Below, piece by piece: positions 46,471 through 57,680 of a stretch of DNA of 64,000 nucleotides. A model generated the notes under the pieces. The model was not told the DNA's origin, did not search any database, and saw nothing but the letters and a program-made list of their open reading frames with translations. How positions within the stretch are numbered: the stretch's first letter is position 1; each line of letters starts with the position of its first letter. This stretch comes from Pyrrhosoma nymphula (taxonomy: Eukaryota > Arthropoda > Insecta > Odonata > Coenagrionidae). The position numbers were made by a program, and so were the translations under genes. The stretch covers positions 74,881,376 to 74,945,375 of the forward strand of contig OY754339.1 of the NCBI GenBank assembly GCA_963573305.1. Reading direction: 5' to 3'.

Positions 46471-48127
46471 TCTGAAACATTTGATGCATTTAAAGACGTC
46501 GTAATATTAACCAAACCCAATCGTCGCCGGAGAAGATGGATGGATAAAACTTAAATATTTACAAGGTAATGAGGTAAGGAATGATAAGTGAAGTGACGAA
46601 AAAATGGGAATGTAGAGTTTTCAAGGAATTTCCTAGGAATATGGAATGAAATTGGCAGAATACTTACCAAAGGACGACAGATAAAACCCCACTGACTATA
46701 AGAAAACAGTGCTCCACGAGATGACCGTGTGGAGAATGAAGTATATTCCGTTGCATGATCATTGCTTCATTTTTCAGCTTTTTCGTGAATAAATGCACGG
46801 GCTATTTTGTAATAATGTGTTTGTAGAAATGCTTACAAACTTTTAAAAGCGTAGTTATTAGCTTATTTGACTTTACTAAGCGTTCAAAGTATAATAAATT
46901 GATTATTGTTAAAATTCCTATTCGGGTAACTTTGTATCACATTTTCATCCTCGATGGCATTTGATGGAGGAGACAATGTGAAGAAGCAAAGATGGCCCAT
47001 GCCGCCTCCATAATGTCATTGCTCTCATTTCATATTATTTCGGAAAAATGGTGTAGTAAAGTGGAGAAATAGACACTTATATTTTATTTGATGCTTATTA
47101 CCCTCTTGAGATGTAAGGCACCTCACTTTTACAGGATCTTTTTTGTAGTTTATTTCAGTCCCTACTAATATTAAAATGAATTGTGAATTGTAAAAGCCAT
47201 CTTAGTCATAACAATGACGTAATCTTGGGAAAAGCGGATTATTAATCATTAATAATTATTAAACTAGAATGATTAAGAAAAAATAGTTTTAAAATACTGT
47301 TGAGAAATGCCTTTACATTTTAAATGCGAAAAAAGACAATAAAGTGTTTTTTAATCACTGATTTTAAATGGATGCCAGTTTTACTCTTGTTAGCAATAGC
47401 TTTTAAGCACTAGATTTTGCCGTGTCAGATTCCCAAGGGTACCTTTTTATAACTCAAACCAGATCCATCCTGCCTGTTGATCAAAGCGTAGTGTTAAAAA
47501 GATCTCATTAAGAGCCAACTACGCACGAAATTACTTCATCCAACTTCACAATACAACAGGTGCCACAAGCACTAGATCTAGGATTGCTTTAGAGGTAAAA
47601 TCTGTACCCTTAGATGTAATATGTAAAATGATCGGATATACGCAGCATCGTCATTATCTGAAAAAAGAAAAATATAATCGAGCTGGTTCAGTTATAAATT
47701 AAAAATATGATGAGAGGATCTTGATCACGATGAGTCACCACCTTCTCACACGCAAACACTGTCGTCACTTTTTTAAACCTCCCTTTTAGCTGAGAGCCTC
47801 CAATAATTGATTACTTTTTCGATGGAAATGTAGATAATACAAAAAAAGATGATTCCTAGACTCATAGATAAATGACAAAAATATTTTTACATTGCATGCT
47901 ACGACAATTAATTTCGTGAAATAATGAAATGCCTGGCCTAATTATCATGTTGATACGCAGAATCACAACAAAATAGCACGTGCTAAGGACCCCTCCAGAC
48001 CATAAAGCAGCTATGCCGTATGAGAAGTAAGAGACATTCGTAGCGAAGTATGAATTGAGAATCAAATCAATGGTCCGCGAGTTCACTTCGTGGAATGAAT
48101 AATTGATGGTCAAAAATAAACTTTGTT
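46471..48127. other. No recognisable gene
   Basis: AT-rich; nothing assignable. Confidence 0.4.
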
Positions 48128-48198
48128 ATATTCCACACAAATTTATTAAAAACACTCGACCACCGGTCGAGTGTTTTTAATAAATTTGTGTGGAATAT
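48128..48198. repeat. Perfect 34-bp-arm palindrome
   Basis: 48128-48161 and 48165-48198 are exact reverse complements with a 3-base centre (ACC). The arm reads ATATTCCACACAAATTTATT and on to CACTCGACC. The right arm therefore carries GGTCGAGTG followed by AATAAATTTGTGTGGAATAT, the same tail order (GGTC..., AATAAATT, GTGTGGAAT) as the Penelope-like terminal modules. It lies just beyond the 3' end of the minus-strand LINE at 48.3 kb. Confidence 0.9.
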
Positions 48199-48288
48199 TC
48201 ATTCAAGTATTCTACCAGCTGATTGGTAGGTTCTTGTACAGTCCCCACTCTGTATCCCAACCTCATAGAAATTGTCTCGCTTTCCCTC

Positions 48289-49683
48289 CTATGGATGACC
48301 CGTTATTAGATCCCTCTTCAATTCTTCATATCTTCTACCTCCTCTTATTTCGTCCAGAATTCCTATCCTCCTCCTTTCTCTTCCACGCTTCCCCAGTGTT
48401 CTCTCCTCCATCACTCTTTTCAACATGCCCTCTCCTCTCAAAACCTCCTCCATCCATCTCTTCTGGCTTCTCCGAACCTCTGCCACAAGCTTTCTCTCCT
48501 CTCCGACCATATCCAATACCTCCTCGTTCGTCTTTCTCGCCATCCAGCTAACCTTCTCCATCCTTCTCCAAACCCACATCTCAAACGTCCCAAGTCTACG
48601 CACATCCTCCCTTCGCAATGACCAAGTTTCCGATCCATGTAGCGCCACGCTCCATATTAAAGTTTTCACCAGCCTCTTCTTTACGTCTCTTCTCAGACCC
48701 CCCCTCATCAATTCCCTTCTCTTCGAAAATGCTTCTTTAGCTAGCACAATTCTGCATCTGATGTCCTTACCACTAAACCCATTCGCCTCCAAAATACTAC
48801 CCAGATACGTAAACTGCTCGACCTGCTCTATCTTCTGCCCTCCCACCCTTATATTTAGCCCCGCCTTCTTACTTCTAGAAAATCTCATTACTTTCGTTAT
48901 CATGTGATTTATCTTCATCCCATACTTTTCGCACTGCACCTCTAATGCATTCACCATTGACTGTAACCCCTTGGCCGACTGACTAACCAATGCTTGATCA
49001 TCTGCAAATCTCACTGATTTTATCAGCTCCCCTCCTACCTTTATTCCTACCTCATCTTCCCCCCATGCCTCCCTTACCATTTCTTCTAAATACACGTTAA
49101 AAAGCAACGGCGATAGTGGGCACCCTTGCCGCACTCCCCGTCCTATCGTGGCCCTTCCCGATTCTCCATTAGCTACCCTATCCTGCGCAGTCTGATTCAT
49201 ATACAACTTTCGAATCAGACGCCTGTCCCTCCAATCAACCCCTTATTTCTTCAACACTCCCATTAATTTCGTCCATTCCACCCGATCAAACGCCTTCTCG
49301 AAATCTACGAAGCATGCAAAAACATCCAGCCCATACTCTAGGTTTCTTTCTACTAGCGTCCTCATCACCGCTATAGCGTCTCGCGTTCCCGTCCCTCTCC
49401 TAAACCCGAACTGGTCGTCACCCAGGTATTCATTTGCCTTCTTCTCTAGCCTTCTGTTTAGAATTCTCAGAACTACTTTGGCCGCGTGGGATATTAAGCT
49501 TATAGTCCTATAGTCTTCGCACGTTTTTGCCTTACTCTTTTTTGGTATAGGAATTAGTACAGTCTTCGTGAAGTCTTCCGGCCACACTCCATCCTCATAA
49601 ATCCTACGAATAAGCGCAAAAAGTTTTCCTCTTCCGTTCTTCCCCATGCTCTTTAAATAACAAAGTTTATTTTTGACCATCAT
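48289..49683 (-). pseudogene. LINE reverse transcriptase, best-preserved copy, one in-frame stop
   Basis: This is the largest credible coding region in the window: 464 codons in one minus-strand frame, broken only by TAA at 49243-49245. RT blocks in order: TVLIPIPKKSKAKTCEDYRT (fingers), DDQFGFRRGTGTRDAI, FACFVDFEKAFDRVEW (motif A, with its aspartate), then after the stop GVDWRDRRLIRKLY, GRGVRQGCPLSPLLFNVYLE (motif B) and SVRFADDQALVS (motif C, FADD instead of YADD). Then come KYGMKINHMITKVMRF (motif D), FTYLGSILEANG, and a C-terminal domain with LHGSETWSLRRE, FEMWVWRRMEKVSWMARKTN and a basic tail. The last part is typical of a large group of arthropod 'endonuclease-reverse transcriptase' LINEs. 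The 5' half with the endonuclease is absent, so the copy is 5'-truncated. The single stop marks it as relatively young. Fragments of related elements lie at 26.7, 53.0 and 59.2 kb. Confidence 0.93.
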
Positions 49684-50889
49684 GAATTAAGAAGCATAAA
49701 AATTCAAATAGTTCCTTGTGTCCTTCTTACATGAGTCAATGGAATGCGTCCTTCTGACCGGAATATAGTTGAACAGACGCTGCAATAATTAGGGTGCCTG
49801 TCACATCACACGCAACGAAATTCAAGCTTCAAACAGTCCAACTTCGGGATGGGTGTTTATAAGTTTAGAGATTCTCGATCACTAAGAGATAAAATATAAC
49901 GTTACTACCCAAAAGCCATCGATGTTAACATTAAGATATATTCAGTATCGAAATAATTTTCATTCATTGTAATACCTTTGCATAACAGAAGGTTATAACT
50001 GGCATGTTCCAATAAAATAATATAGCCTTTCTAAAAGAAATATACAGTCGTGTCCTACCATATAAGATCTTTTTTCACTGATACTAAAAATTATATTCGT
50101 AAATGATTATGCGATCAGATCAATTACAGCATATATGCATTGCCACGCCTCGCCTCGGGCGCTACTGCTGGAGAAGGCGACTTTTTATACACAGAGGTCG
50201 CGACGACTGCCGCTACTTGGACTGCACGTGCAGAGGTCCCGTTTATTTCATAATTGAAAAAACTAATATAGCGTCTTGCACAAAACTCGCGCGTGTACCT
50301 ATCCTCAAGAGACAGCGGAGGGACGTAGGGGGGGGGGACTGGATAATATTCCTTAAGGTGGCTGAATCGTGGTTCATGGAGAGCACATTTTAGTAAGGTA
50401 TAAAAAAAGGTTCTTGGACCACATTTCATTTATGTCCATCTGTTTATGCGTTGGAACTCACCAAACATGCAGTGATGGACATACTACAAATTTATACTTT
50501 ACATTTTGTCCTTTATTATAACATGTTATGCTCGAGTTTTTGGCGCCGTATTCGAATTTCAAACGAAATTATATTGAAATACATGTTGTTTTCAAATATT
50601 GAACTCGGCGTGACACCTTGATATTTGTTAGCAACAACTATAATAATAATAACTGTATAATTTCGCGTTTGGTAGACAATCTGCACATATGTAATCGAAT
50701 TATTACGAAATTCTCGTATATGTCATGTGCCTTAAGGCTATGTGTTAAAATAGCATTGAATTGACAAAAAAAACAAGTCGGTACGATGCCATTGTTTACA
50801 CTTTTATCTATAGGTATCACCAATGCCTGAACACGTATGCAAAGTTTCACTCAAATCTGTTCATAGACAAAAATCGCTCCAACCACCTT
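49684..50889. other. No recognisable gene
   Basis: Includes a GC-richer spot at 50140-50340 with a 9-G run. No element or gene assigned. Confidence 0.4.
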
Positions 50890-51225
50890 GAAACGGTTGG
50901 CTAGTTGGGGAGATGACCGACAACTGAAGTTGGATCTGCACCATTAAAGATGGACGAGTACACTGGTTGCGGAAGGATAATACTGGGGATTGAGGAGGAA
51001 TGATGGAGAGAAACCCAGTGTGAGCCAGCAGTAGCCTGCTCTTCTCGGCGAAGATACCGACTGTCCCACCCGGATTCTCGCCTCTCCACAACACGGCACC
51101 CAACGATTAGGGATCGGAGTTCGACTGAAAAAGCAGTCTCTGCCGGGACTCGACCCCAATCCCTTTGTAATGGAAATCCAGGGGAATGGGGGCTCACTTC
51201 CCAACTTCCGTGCCAACCGATCGTC
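50890..51225 (-). repeat. tRNA-derived SINE, near full length
   Basis: On the minus strand: GTTGGCACGGAAGTTGGGAA (head, 51220 down), GGGATTGGGGTCGAGTCCCG (B-box region, 51160), a spacer, then CACTGGGTTTCTCTCCATCA and the pyrimidine tail ending CCCCAACTAGCCAACCG near 50892. Head, body end and tail are all present, so this and the 5.6-kb copy define a length of about 330 bp. Confidence 0.7.
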
Positions 51226-52604
51226 TCTTTGGGGTCCAAATCAAGATCTACATCACAGTCGAAAAAAAATTCAGAACCGAGCTGTTTTATAACCTTATTC
51301 CAACAAATTTACCATATTTTACCGCCCGAATTTTCGAAATCCTATCAGTTGGGAACGGAATATATTTTTCGATTAGAATTCGCAAATTCACCAGATGGTG
51401 AATTCGACCCCCTGGTTCGTTGAATCGAACCGCTAGCGAGGTTGTCGACGGTGCTCTTGTTTCACGATCAAAGATGGCCTTAGGGTCGCCGCGAGAGACG
51501 GCGAGACTTACGTAACGCGAATTATGTAAATACATTGGCTGGGATATTTAGCGACACGTGAGGATATGGCGAATGGAGGGGGAGAAAGAGGTGCAGAGTT
51601 TGTGCGTCGAAGTGTATTTAAATGAAAAGGCGGAAGTGGAGTTGGATGAAGAGGTTGGAATGAGTGGAAAGAGGACAAAGATATGGGTTAGTCCGATGAA
51701 TTAAATGGATGAGGGCGCGTAATGCGATGCATAGCAGCATGTGAGGTATCTCGGTTTGAAATCGAGGGCGGGGGATGCAGAGGCGCAGTGCAAAGGGAGA
51801 GGCAGCGGCGTATGGTGGGAGGTGCGAGGGGCGCAGATTAATTGCGAGTCGAGGCTGGGAGTGCGGCGGTTTTCGGTCGGGGAAACAAAAGGCTCTTAGA
51901 TAGTTGGATAAGAACGTGAAGTAGACATCTGATACGGGGACACTCTCGGACCCGATGCTCGACAAAACACACCGAATAGCGGTTGGGGCGTGTGTGTGTG
52001 TACAGGTCATGAATTTGTCACTCATAGTCAGGTCATTTAGGGTTGAGGTGGGGAAGAGTAGGAGAAGTAGATTGCTGGCGGTGAATAGGAAGTTTGTGGG
52101 AAGAGATCGCGGTACGAAGATTACACGGGGGTGTGGCCGCATTAAAATTTGATCATAATGGATAAGGACGGCGTGTTGCATTGATGCTTTGAAATAAAAA
52201 ACGAAAAAAAAAATCTGAAATTTGTGCTAGCCGAGGCGACGCGTCGCAGGGCAATCGGTGAGCTCGCTTCCGCGCTGATTATGAGCGTCGATGCCCGAAT
52301 GAATGACGGGATTGTTTCGATTGATTGAATAGATAGCGCTATATTCATGTACTATTATAGTTACGGGCGGAGTTCGTCGCGTCGTTAATCTCTTGTGGGG
52401 CAAATGTATGAGATTCAAACGCGATTCGTCCTCGCGCTAGCAGAAGAAGCATTAAGAATGGAATTTAAGCAGCGCAAATACAGAACGACATCTTAAAGAA
52501 TTAAAATGATCCGTTTTTCTTTCTTCAACTGACACACGAGTGTTAAATATTACGCAAAAATGGCGTCAACTTAAACTTTTCAATTTTACTAAAAAATTAA
52601 GAGG
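51226..52604. other. No recognisable gene
   Basis: The 187-codon minus frame at 51618-52181 is rich in leucine, proline and histidine, lacks motifs, and lies opposite a G-rich plus strand. I leave it uncalled. A short (GT)n occurs at about 51991-52001. Confidence 0.4.
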
Positions 52605-52894
52605 CTTGCTATTCAGGCTTTTGGTTCTGCGAGTAATTATTTGATATTTTGCAACAGTTTCGCCGTGCTAATCTGCCGGCTTCGTCGGGCTTTTAAGAAC
52701 AGCTTGTTGTTACTAGAATGACTAGAATGTTCTCGTCATTCTAGTACGTCGAAATTCCACAAAGTCAATCCGCCTACCATCGACATATTACAGCTTGTTT
52801 TTCTTAAAAACACGACGAAGCCGGAAGCATAGCACGGCAAACTGTTGCAAAATATTAAATAATTACTCGCAGAATCAAATGCCTGAATAGCAAG
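52605..52894. repeat. Inverted repeat with ~105-bp arms and inner hairpin
   Basis: Arms 52605-52709 and 52790-52894 are reverse complements with scattered differences (CTTGCTATTCAGGC at the outer edge; CCGGCTTCGTCG towards the inner part). Between them lies a 12-bp-stem hairpin (TACTAGAATGAC, 52711-52746) followed by GTCGAAATTCCACAAAGTCA and then CCGCCTACCATCGAC. That last block matches, diverged, the sequence just outside the 10.0-kb palindrome (CCCACAAAGTTAACTCGTCT, then ACCATTGAT), linking the two elements. Confidence 0.85.
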
Positions 52895-53024
52895 ATATAC
52901 AATAAGCTGCGAAATTCTACAAAAAAAAGTACATTAACAGGCTGTTTCGAGGGGAATGGAGTCGGTGGATGAAGCAGAAACAGCGGCGAAAACTGTAACA
53001 CGGAGCATAATGCTCTAATTATGT

Positions 53025-53330
53025 AGTCGGAAACTGGGTCTTTGCGGAAAAAAACTTGAAGCTCTTGAGGTGTGGGTACGGCGAAGAATGGAGAGGGTAT
53101 CCTGATTACAACGGGGAAGTTCTAAGCGCGGTGGGAGAGGAAAGGAAGCTAGTTGCGCTGATGCAGACTGGAGTAGAGAAAGCGGATGGAGGATATATTG
53201 ACACCTGAGGACAGGTCGTGAGGGCAAAAGATATTAAGAGCTACAGAATGACGTCACGGCGGGAAATCAGAGGTATAAGTTTAAAGAGAGTATAAAGATG
53301 ATCCCATACAAAGGCAGGGGGCTGTTGATA
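53025..53330 (+). pseudogene. LINE C-terminal fragment, same family as 48.3 kb
   Basis: In shifting plus frames: SETGSLRKKT, LEVWVRRRMERVS and NGEVLSAVGEERKLVALMQT line up in order with SETWSLRREDV, FEMWVWRRMEKVS and NEEVLDMVGEERKLVAEVRR of the 48289-49683 element. At least two frameshifts and a stop are visible. Confidence 0.7.
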
Positions 53331-53639
53331 TAGCTATCTATCTGTATGATAAGCATTGACGATTATTTTAATATCAATTGTAATGGTCATTGCCTCGAGT
53401 AGTTAAATGTTCCCGAAAATGAAATTGATGCTTGATTATATGCATGAATCAGTAGTCCAGGAATATTTAATTCGTGTCCAACACTCGATCATTTTTTTCA
53501 ACTTTATAAAAAAACTGAACGGAAAAAAATCTCCAAAAAATTCCTTAGAAGAGTTTGAGAGAAAATATGAACAATTGAAACACGGTGAATTATTGGACCC
53601 ATATAGCGACACAATAGTCAACTGAAAACGATAGAGAGA

Positions 53640-53830
53640 GGAGAAAAGAACGGAAAGAATTACAGATGAAGCCGCAGAATGAAATACGCCTCGCGAATTA
53701 TGAAGGACGTCAACGTGAAGTCTTATGTAGAAATTATGCGGTTGGCAGAGAGGTGAGTGGATTGGAGTGCTGCAGCCAACCAATCTTCGGATTGATGACG
53801 GCTGGTGATGAGGCTATCCAGCGATAATTT
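53640..53830 (+). pseudogene. Short LINE 3' fragment
   Basis: RIMKDVNVKSYVEIMRLAER followed, after a small shift, by a W-S-A-A-A-N-Q-S-like end resembles the usual last residues of this LINE group (…Y-x-E-x-x-x-L-A-x-x-R-x-x-W-R-x-A-V-N…). Only about 60 codons survive. Confidence 0.5.
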
Positions 53831-53834
53831 TAGT

Positions 53835-56569
53835 AAAAAGTCAATTTTAATTCGAGACATCTTTAGTACGTACGTATCCCGAACCGCTGCCCCGATCCAA
53901 CTTATAAACCTACCACTATGACTTTACCGCCTGCGAGTACAACATTCCATTAGCTCATTCATAGTTTGGTTCCATTGGAGATTTTATTTTACTTAATTTA
54001 AATTTCAAGCGCACAGTATAGTAGCATATAGCAGCTCAGCACACGCGCTGCGCTTAGGCCGATGGCGGCGCTGTTAAGATCGAAGGCAGGTGAAGAAGGC
54101 TGAGGTGGTGCCTCAAAACGGAATTCATTCATCTAGCCTTAATAAGAGGCCCCAAATACGAGAAGAATATCACAGTTTTTTATCATTGCCATTGCCTAGT
54201 CTACGGTAAAGCATAAACGCGTCAAAAGGCATTTTGTTCGCTATTAAGGTGTTTAGGTTGATTGGCGCCGATGGCAAAACGATTTGATGAACGTACGGTT
54301 CTCACATTTAAGTGCATCCGGTCATTATATTATGCCGACCAAGCACTGAGAAATATTATAAATGGAGGGCATTAACAGGAGCAAGAATAGGCACGCGTCT
54401 TCATACGAATAGTATTAGAACTGCATTAGGAGGGTGATTTTTTTTCTTATTTTTTACTTCAATTCAGCCATCCCCATGTCCAACTAAAAAAATAAATTTC
54501 CATGCCAGCTTATTCTTCCCTTTCACTGGTTACATTTTGAATTGACGAGAAAAAATCTATCGTTAAGCAAAAATATCCGACAAAAAACTCACGTTACATT
54601 AACAACAATTTTCCTTCGACCTTTCCTGTTGAGGTAGTATATAATATTCATATGGCATGCATATCTTAGCCCAGTATATCAATGTCATTGTACAACTGAA
54701 AACTTATAAATCAGATATTTCCTTAACTTGCCGGAGAGAAACTAGCGAACGATAATTAGAGGACGCAGATAGCTATAGACGGAATAGATAATGTAGCGCG
54801 TTCGCACAACCTGCGTTATCCGTGGAATTTATGACCTCATTCCTTTTTTTGCTAATGTTATGTAGCCACATGCTACCCGACGTCTTTTTAGCTAATGACG
54901 TTGGGATCTAGAATGGATATTTCCGGGGAATTTAATTAAAGAAGGCTATACATATATATTGCATTCATACAGAGTTTACCTATATCTTAGGTCATTTGAA
55001 AACGTGTAAAAGAGCAGGTTGTCATGTAACCCCCTTCTTAAAATTAACTCATTAATTTAGAACAGATCATGCATGACTTGATACAAAAAACTCTACATCC
55101 TTCAGATGGTACCTACTTCAGTCTAGACTATGCAACCAATAATCAGCTGAGTGAGGTAAAAATGCATTGCAAAAGTCTCGTAGAAGACCGAGTTTTCACA
55201 GATATTTTGCCAACATATCCGATCATTTTGATAATTTTTGCCGAGAAAAAATTCTAAATTTCCGTTGCGTTGGATATGAAATATAAGATACGCCTACAGA
55301 ATTTTCCTGGCTAATCTCTCCATCTGCAATCAAGATAAGCATTTTTTGCGAAGTTTCTGCCTTGAATAAATTGAGCCTACGGTTATTTAATCATAAATCT
55401 AGATAAAGACGTGCATCACTTCTTACGATCGCTGCTTTGCACGCACGAGGGAAACACTTTGGCTGTTGGCAATCTTAACTCACAGAATATAAATTAGCAA
55501 AAATAGTTTCCGGTGGTTTAGCAGTATAAATTTATCGTTTTAAGTTTACACTCATTTATAATAAGCTTTTGGCATAACATTGTTCTTTCAAGCTAGGTAC
55601 ATTTGATATAAGATAATAGGATGATTACCTTCACCATCATTCGTTGGGGAAATCAAATATCATCTGTTTAGATAAATAAAAGATCTAGTTGTTACAAAGA
55701 TAATTTTTGACGTATCAGAGTACTAGGAAGGATGTTACTGGTATGAAACACTGATACCTTGGAAGACGCATACATAAAATAAATATTTTGAGAAAAGTGA
55801 AAAGGTCAGTTATCTTTGAGAAAGTTAAATCAGATCTCAGTTAAATCTCCGAAGAACACAGAGCGTTCAACTAGAATATAAACAAAATGCAACCGTTTCT
55901 GCTACAGAGCTTTAGTTTGTGCAAAATGTGACCAAAATAAAAAGCATAAAAATGTTCTTTATGTGTAGGATTTTCATTACAGAATTCAACTTGATTTCTG
56001 AGCTTATATATCTTTTCGCGAATTAGATGTACAAAGTTGACATTTTGTAAATCAAAACTCAGGAGAGAGAGAGAGACTTATGAAGTTTGGTGCTATGACA
56101 CGAATACTACCAAAAAAACTAGAGAGTATGTGCGTGCATACAGATGGGCTAAAAATGTTCAGGTATAGTTTCAGCCAGAATGATAAGGAACGAGAAAACA
56201 ACTATGCCTGCACCAAGAACAACCGTAGTCGTCGAAATAAATAAGGTAGTACAATCATTAGACGAAGAGGGAAGCATTTTCCTTTTTCCGCATTTCAATT
56301 TGTTGATATTCCGAAATCGAGAGCATACTATAGGCGTCATCGGCACTATCGCCAGTGGTCATCGCAAATCGGAAGATTTGTTTGCTTCTGCCTATCTATC
56401 TCTCTTTCGTGATGTCCATGCTCCTCTCACCTGACCCTCCTCGGTTCCACGTTCCAACGCCCAGCTCCGTGCTTCCGTCTCTTGGCCTTCCTCGGTGATT
56501 GTCCCCTTTCATTTATCCTTCCACTTTCGTTTTCAGGAGTTTTTATGTCTAATAAAGTGTCCAATACGT
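53835..56569. other. No recognisable gene
   Basis: AT-rich and featureless by eye; a short GA run lies at about 56063-56076. The 84-codon frame 56180-56434 has no motif I know. Confidence 0.4.
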
Positions 56570-56724
56570 TTGAATTAAGGTTTCTCGGGTTTCCAGCCGG
56601 GTGAAAAGGTCCATTTTCTCCAGCGTCGTCAGCATCCCTGATGACGAGGGCCGTGTCGGACCTCGAAACGTTGGAGAAAATGTACAACCTCACCCGGCTG
56701 AAAACTCGAGAATCCTTAATTCAA
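56570..56724. repeat. Inverted repeat enclosing a hammerhead-like core
   Basis: The outer edges TTGAATTAAGG (56570) and CCTTAATTCAA (ending 56724) are exact complements. The arms continue with differences through CAGCCGGGTGA/TCACCCGGCTG and CATTTTCTCCA/TGGAGAAAATG. The centre (56638-56673) reads CTGATGA, one extra C, GAGG ... CCTC, GAAACG on the plus strand, with the paired arms in the position of stem I. The stem III palindrome and GTC are lost. Confidence 0.75.
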
Positions 56725-57240
56725 CAGATTCGCCCGGAAAGCACCAGTTCTTCCGTCCATTACGTTTGTCTCTCTCCTACTCAGAGTTTACATGAAGAAT
56801 ATTATCTCTCCAGGCCTTCGTATGACTTCTTTATCGGTGACATAAAAAATCCTGGTTTGACCTAATCTCCACCCATAAAACACATTTTAATTGCTAAATA
56901 TTATGACGAACATTTTTTCCAAACAAGAAATATTTTCACTAGCCATCAGTCTTTTTTTACTAGCCATCGTGTTAGCTATTCCATATTAGTTTGTAAATCA
57001 TACACTATAAATGATTTATTGAAAGTATTTACCGCCTTCCAAATTTCCGAAGTAGGAACACCTATCGTAGGCCAAAGTTACCACCTAATTATTGGTACAC
57101 ATTATGAGGCTCCCAATTGCTTTAGCACTCAACTCTAGAACGAAACTCTCTCAAATTACATGTTTTACACTGAGGAAAAACTAGTGGCGACGAATTGTAG
57201 AGAAAGACTAATGCAAAACCTACACATAAATTATGTTTGC
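56725..57240. other. Unassigned sequence
   Basis: Nothing recognised. Confidence 0.35.
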
Positions 57241-57680
57241 TAATCTAAAGAAGAGGATCTAAAGAGGCTAATCTAAAGAATCTAATCTAGAGAAAAATCT
57301 ATGGGCACACATACGAAGAAGGACAATGGAGAAAAAACACAACAGGGAAATCAGGAATCTATACAAACATCCAGACATAACAAGTGAAATAAAGGCAAGA
57401 AGAATCAGGTGGGCTGGACATATTCTAAGGAAAGAGGAGGGATGTCTGCTGAAGGAGGTACCTACTAAATGGGATGCCTGAAGGAAGAAGACCCAGGGGA
57501 AGACCACGGCTAAGATGGTGGGACCAAGTGAGAACGGATATGCAAAAGATTGGAGCAACAGAAAGAGAGGCAGAAGATCGATCCAGGTGGAGGGGATTTA
57601 TTGATGCGGCTAAATATTGCCTAAGATATAGATAGCACTGGGAGTAAGAGAGTAAGAGTAATTAATCTAAAGAAGAGGAT
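57241..57680 (+). mobile_element. 5'-truncated LINE insertion with 18-bp target duplication
   Basis: TAATCTAAAGAAGAGGAT occurs exactly at 57241-57258 and 57663-57680. Between them, a plus frame from about 57300 reads LWAHIRRRTMEKKHNREIRN, LYKHPDITSEIKARRIRWAG and HILRKEEGC. After one frameshift (near 57465) it continues GRRPRGRPRLRWWDQVRTDM then REAEDRSRWRGFIDAAKY and a stop near 57632. This is the C-terminal end of a LINE polymerase of the R-W-A-G-H-x-x-R type. The 5' junction (57259-57295) holds extra scrambled pieces of the target (TAATCTAAAGAA, TCTAATCTAGAG), as often made when reverse transcription aborts and rejoins. The 3' end is AGTAAGAG repeats. The exact duplication indicates a comparatively recent event. 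Confidence 0.88.

Noticed and set aside
51618..52181. 187-codon minus frame
   Set aside because: No motif, no homolog I recognise, and a composition that follows from the G-rich opposite strand.
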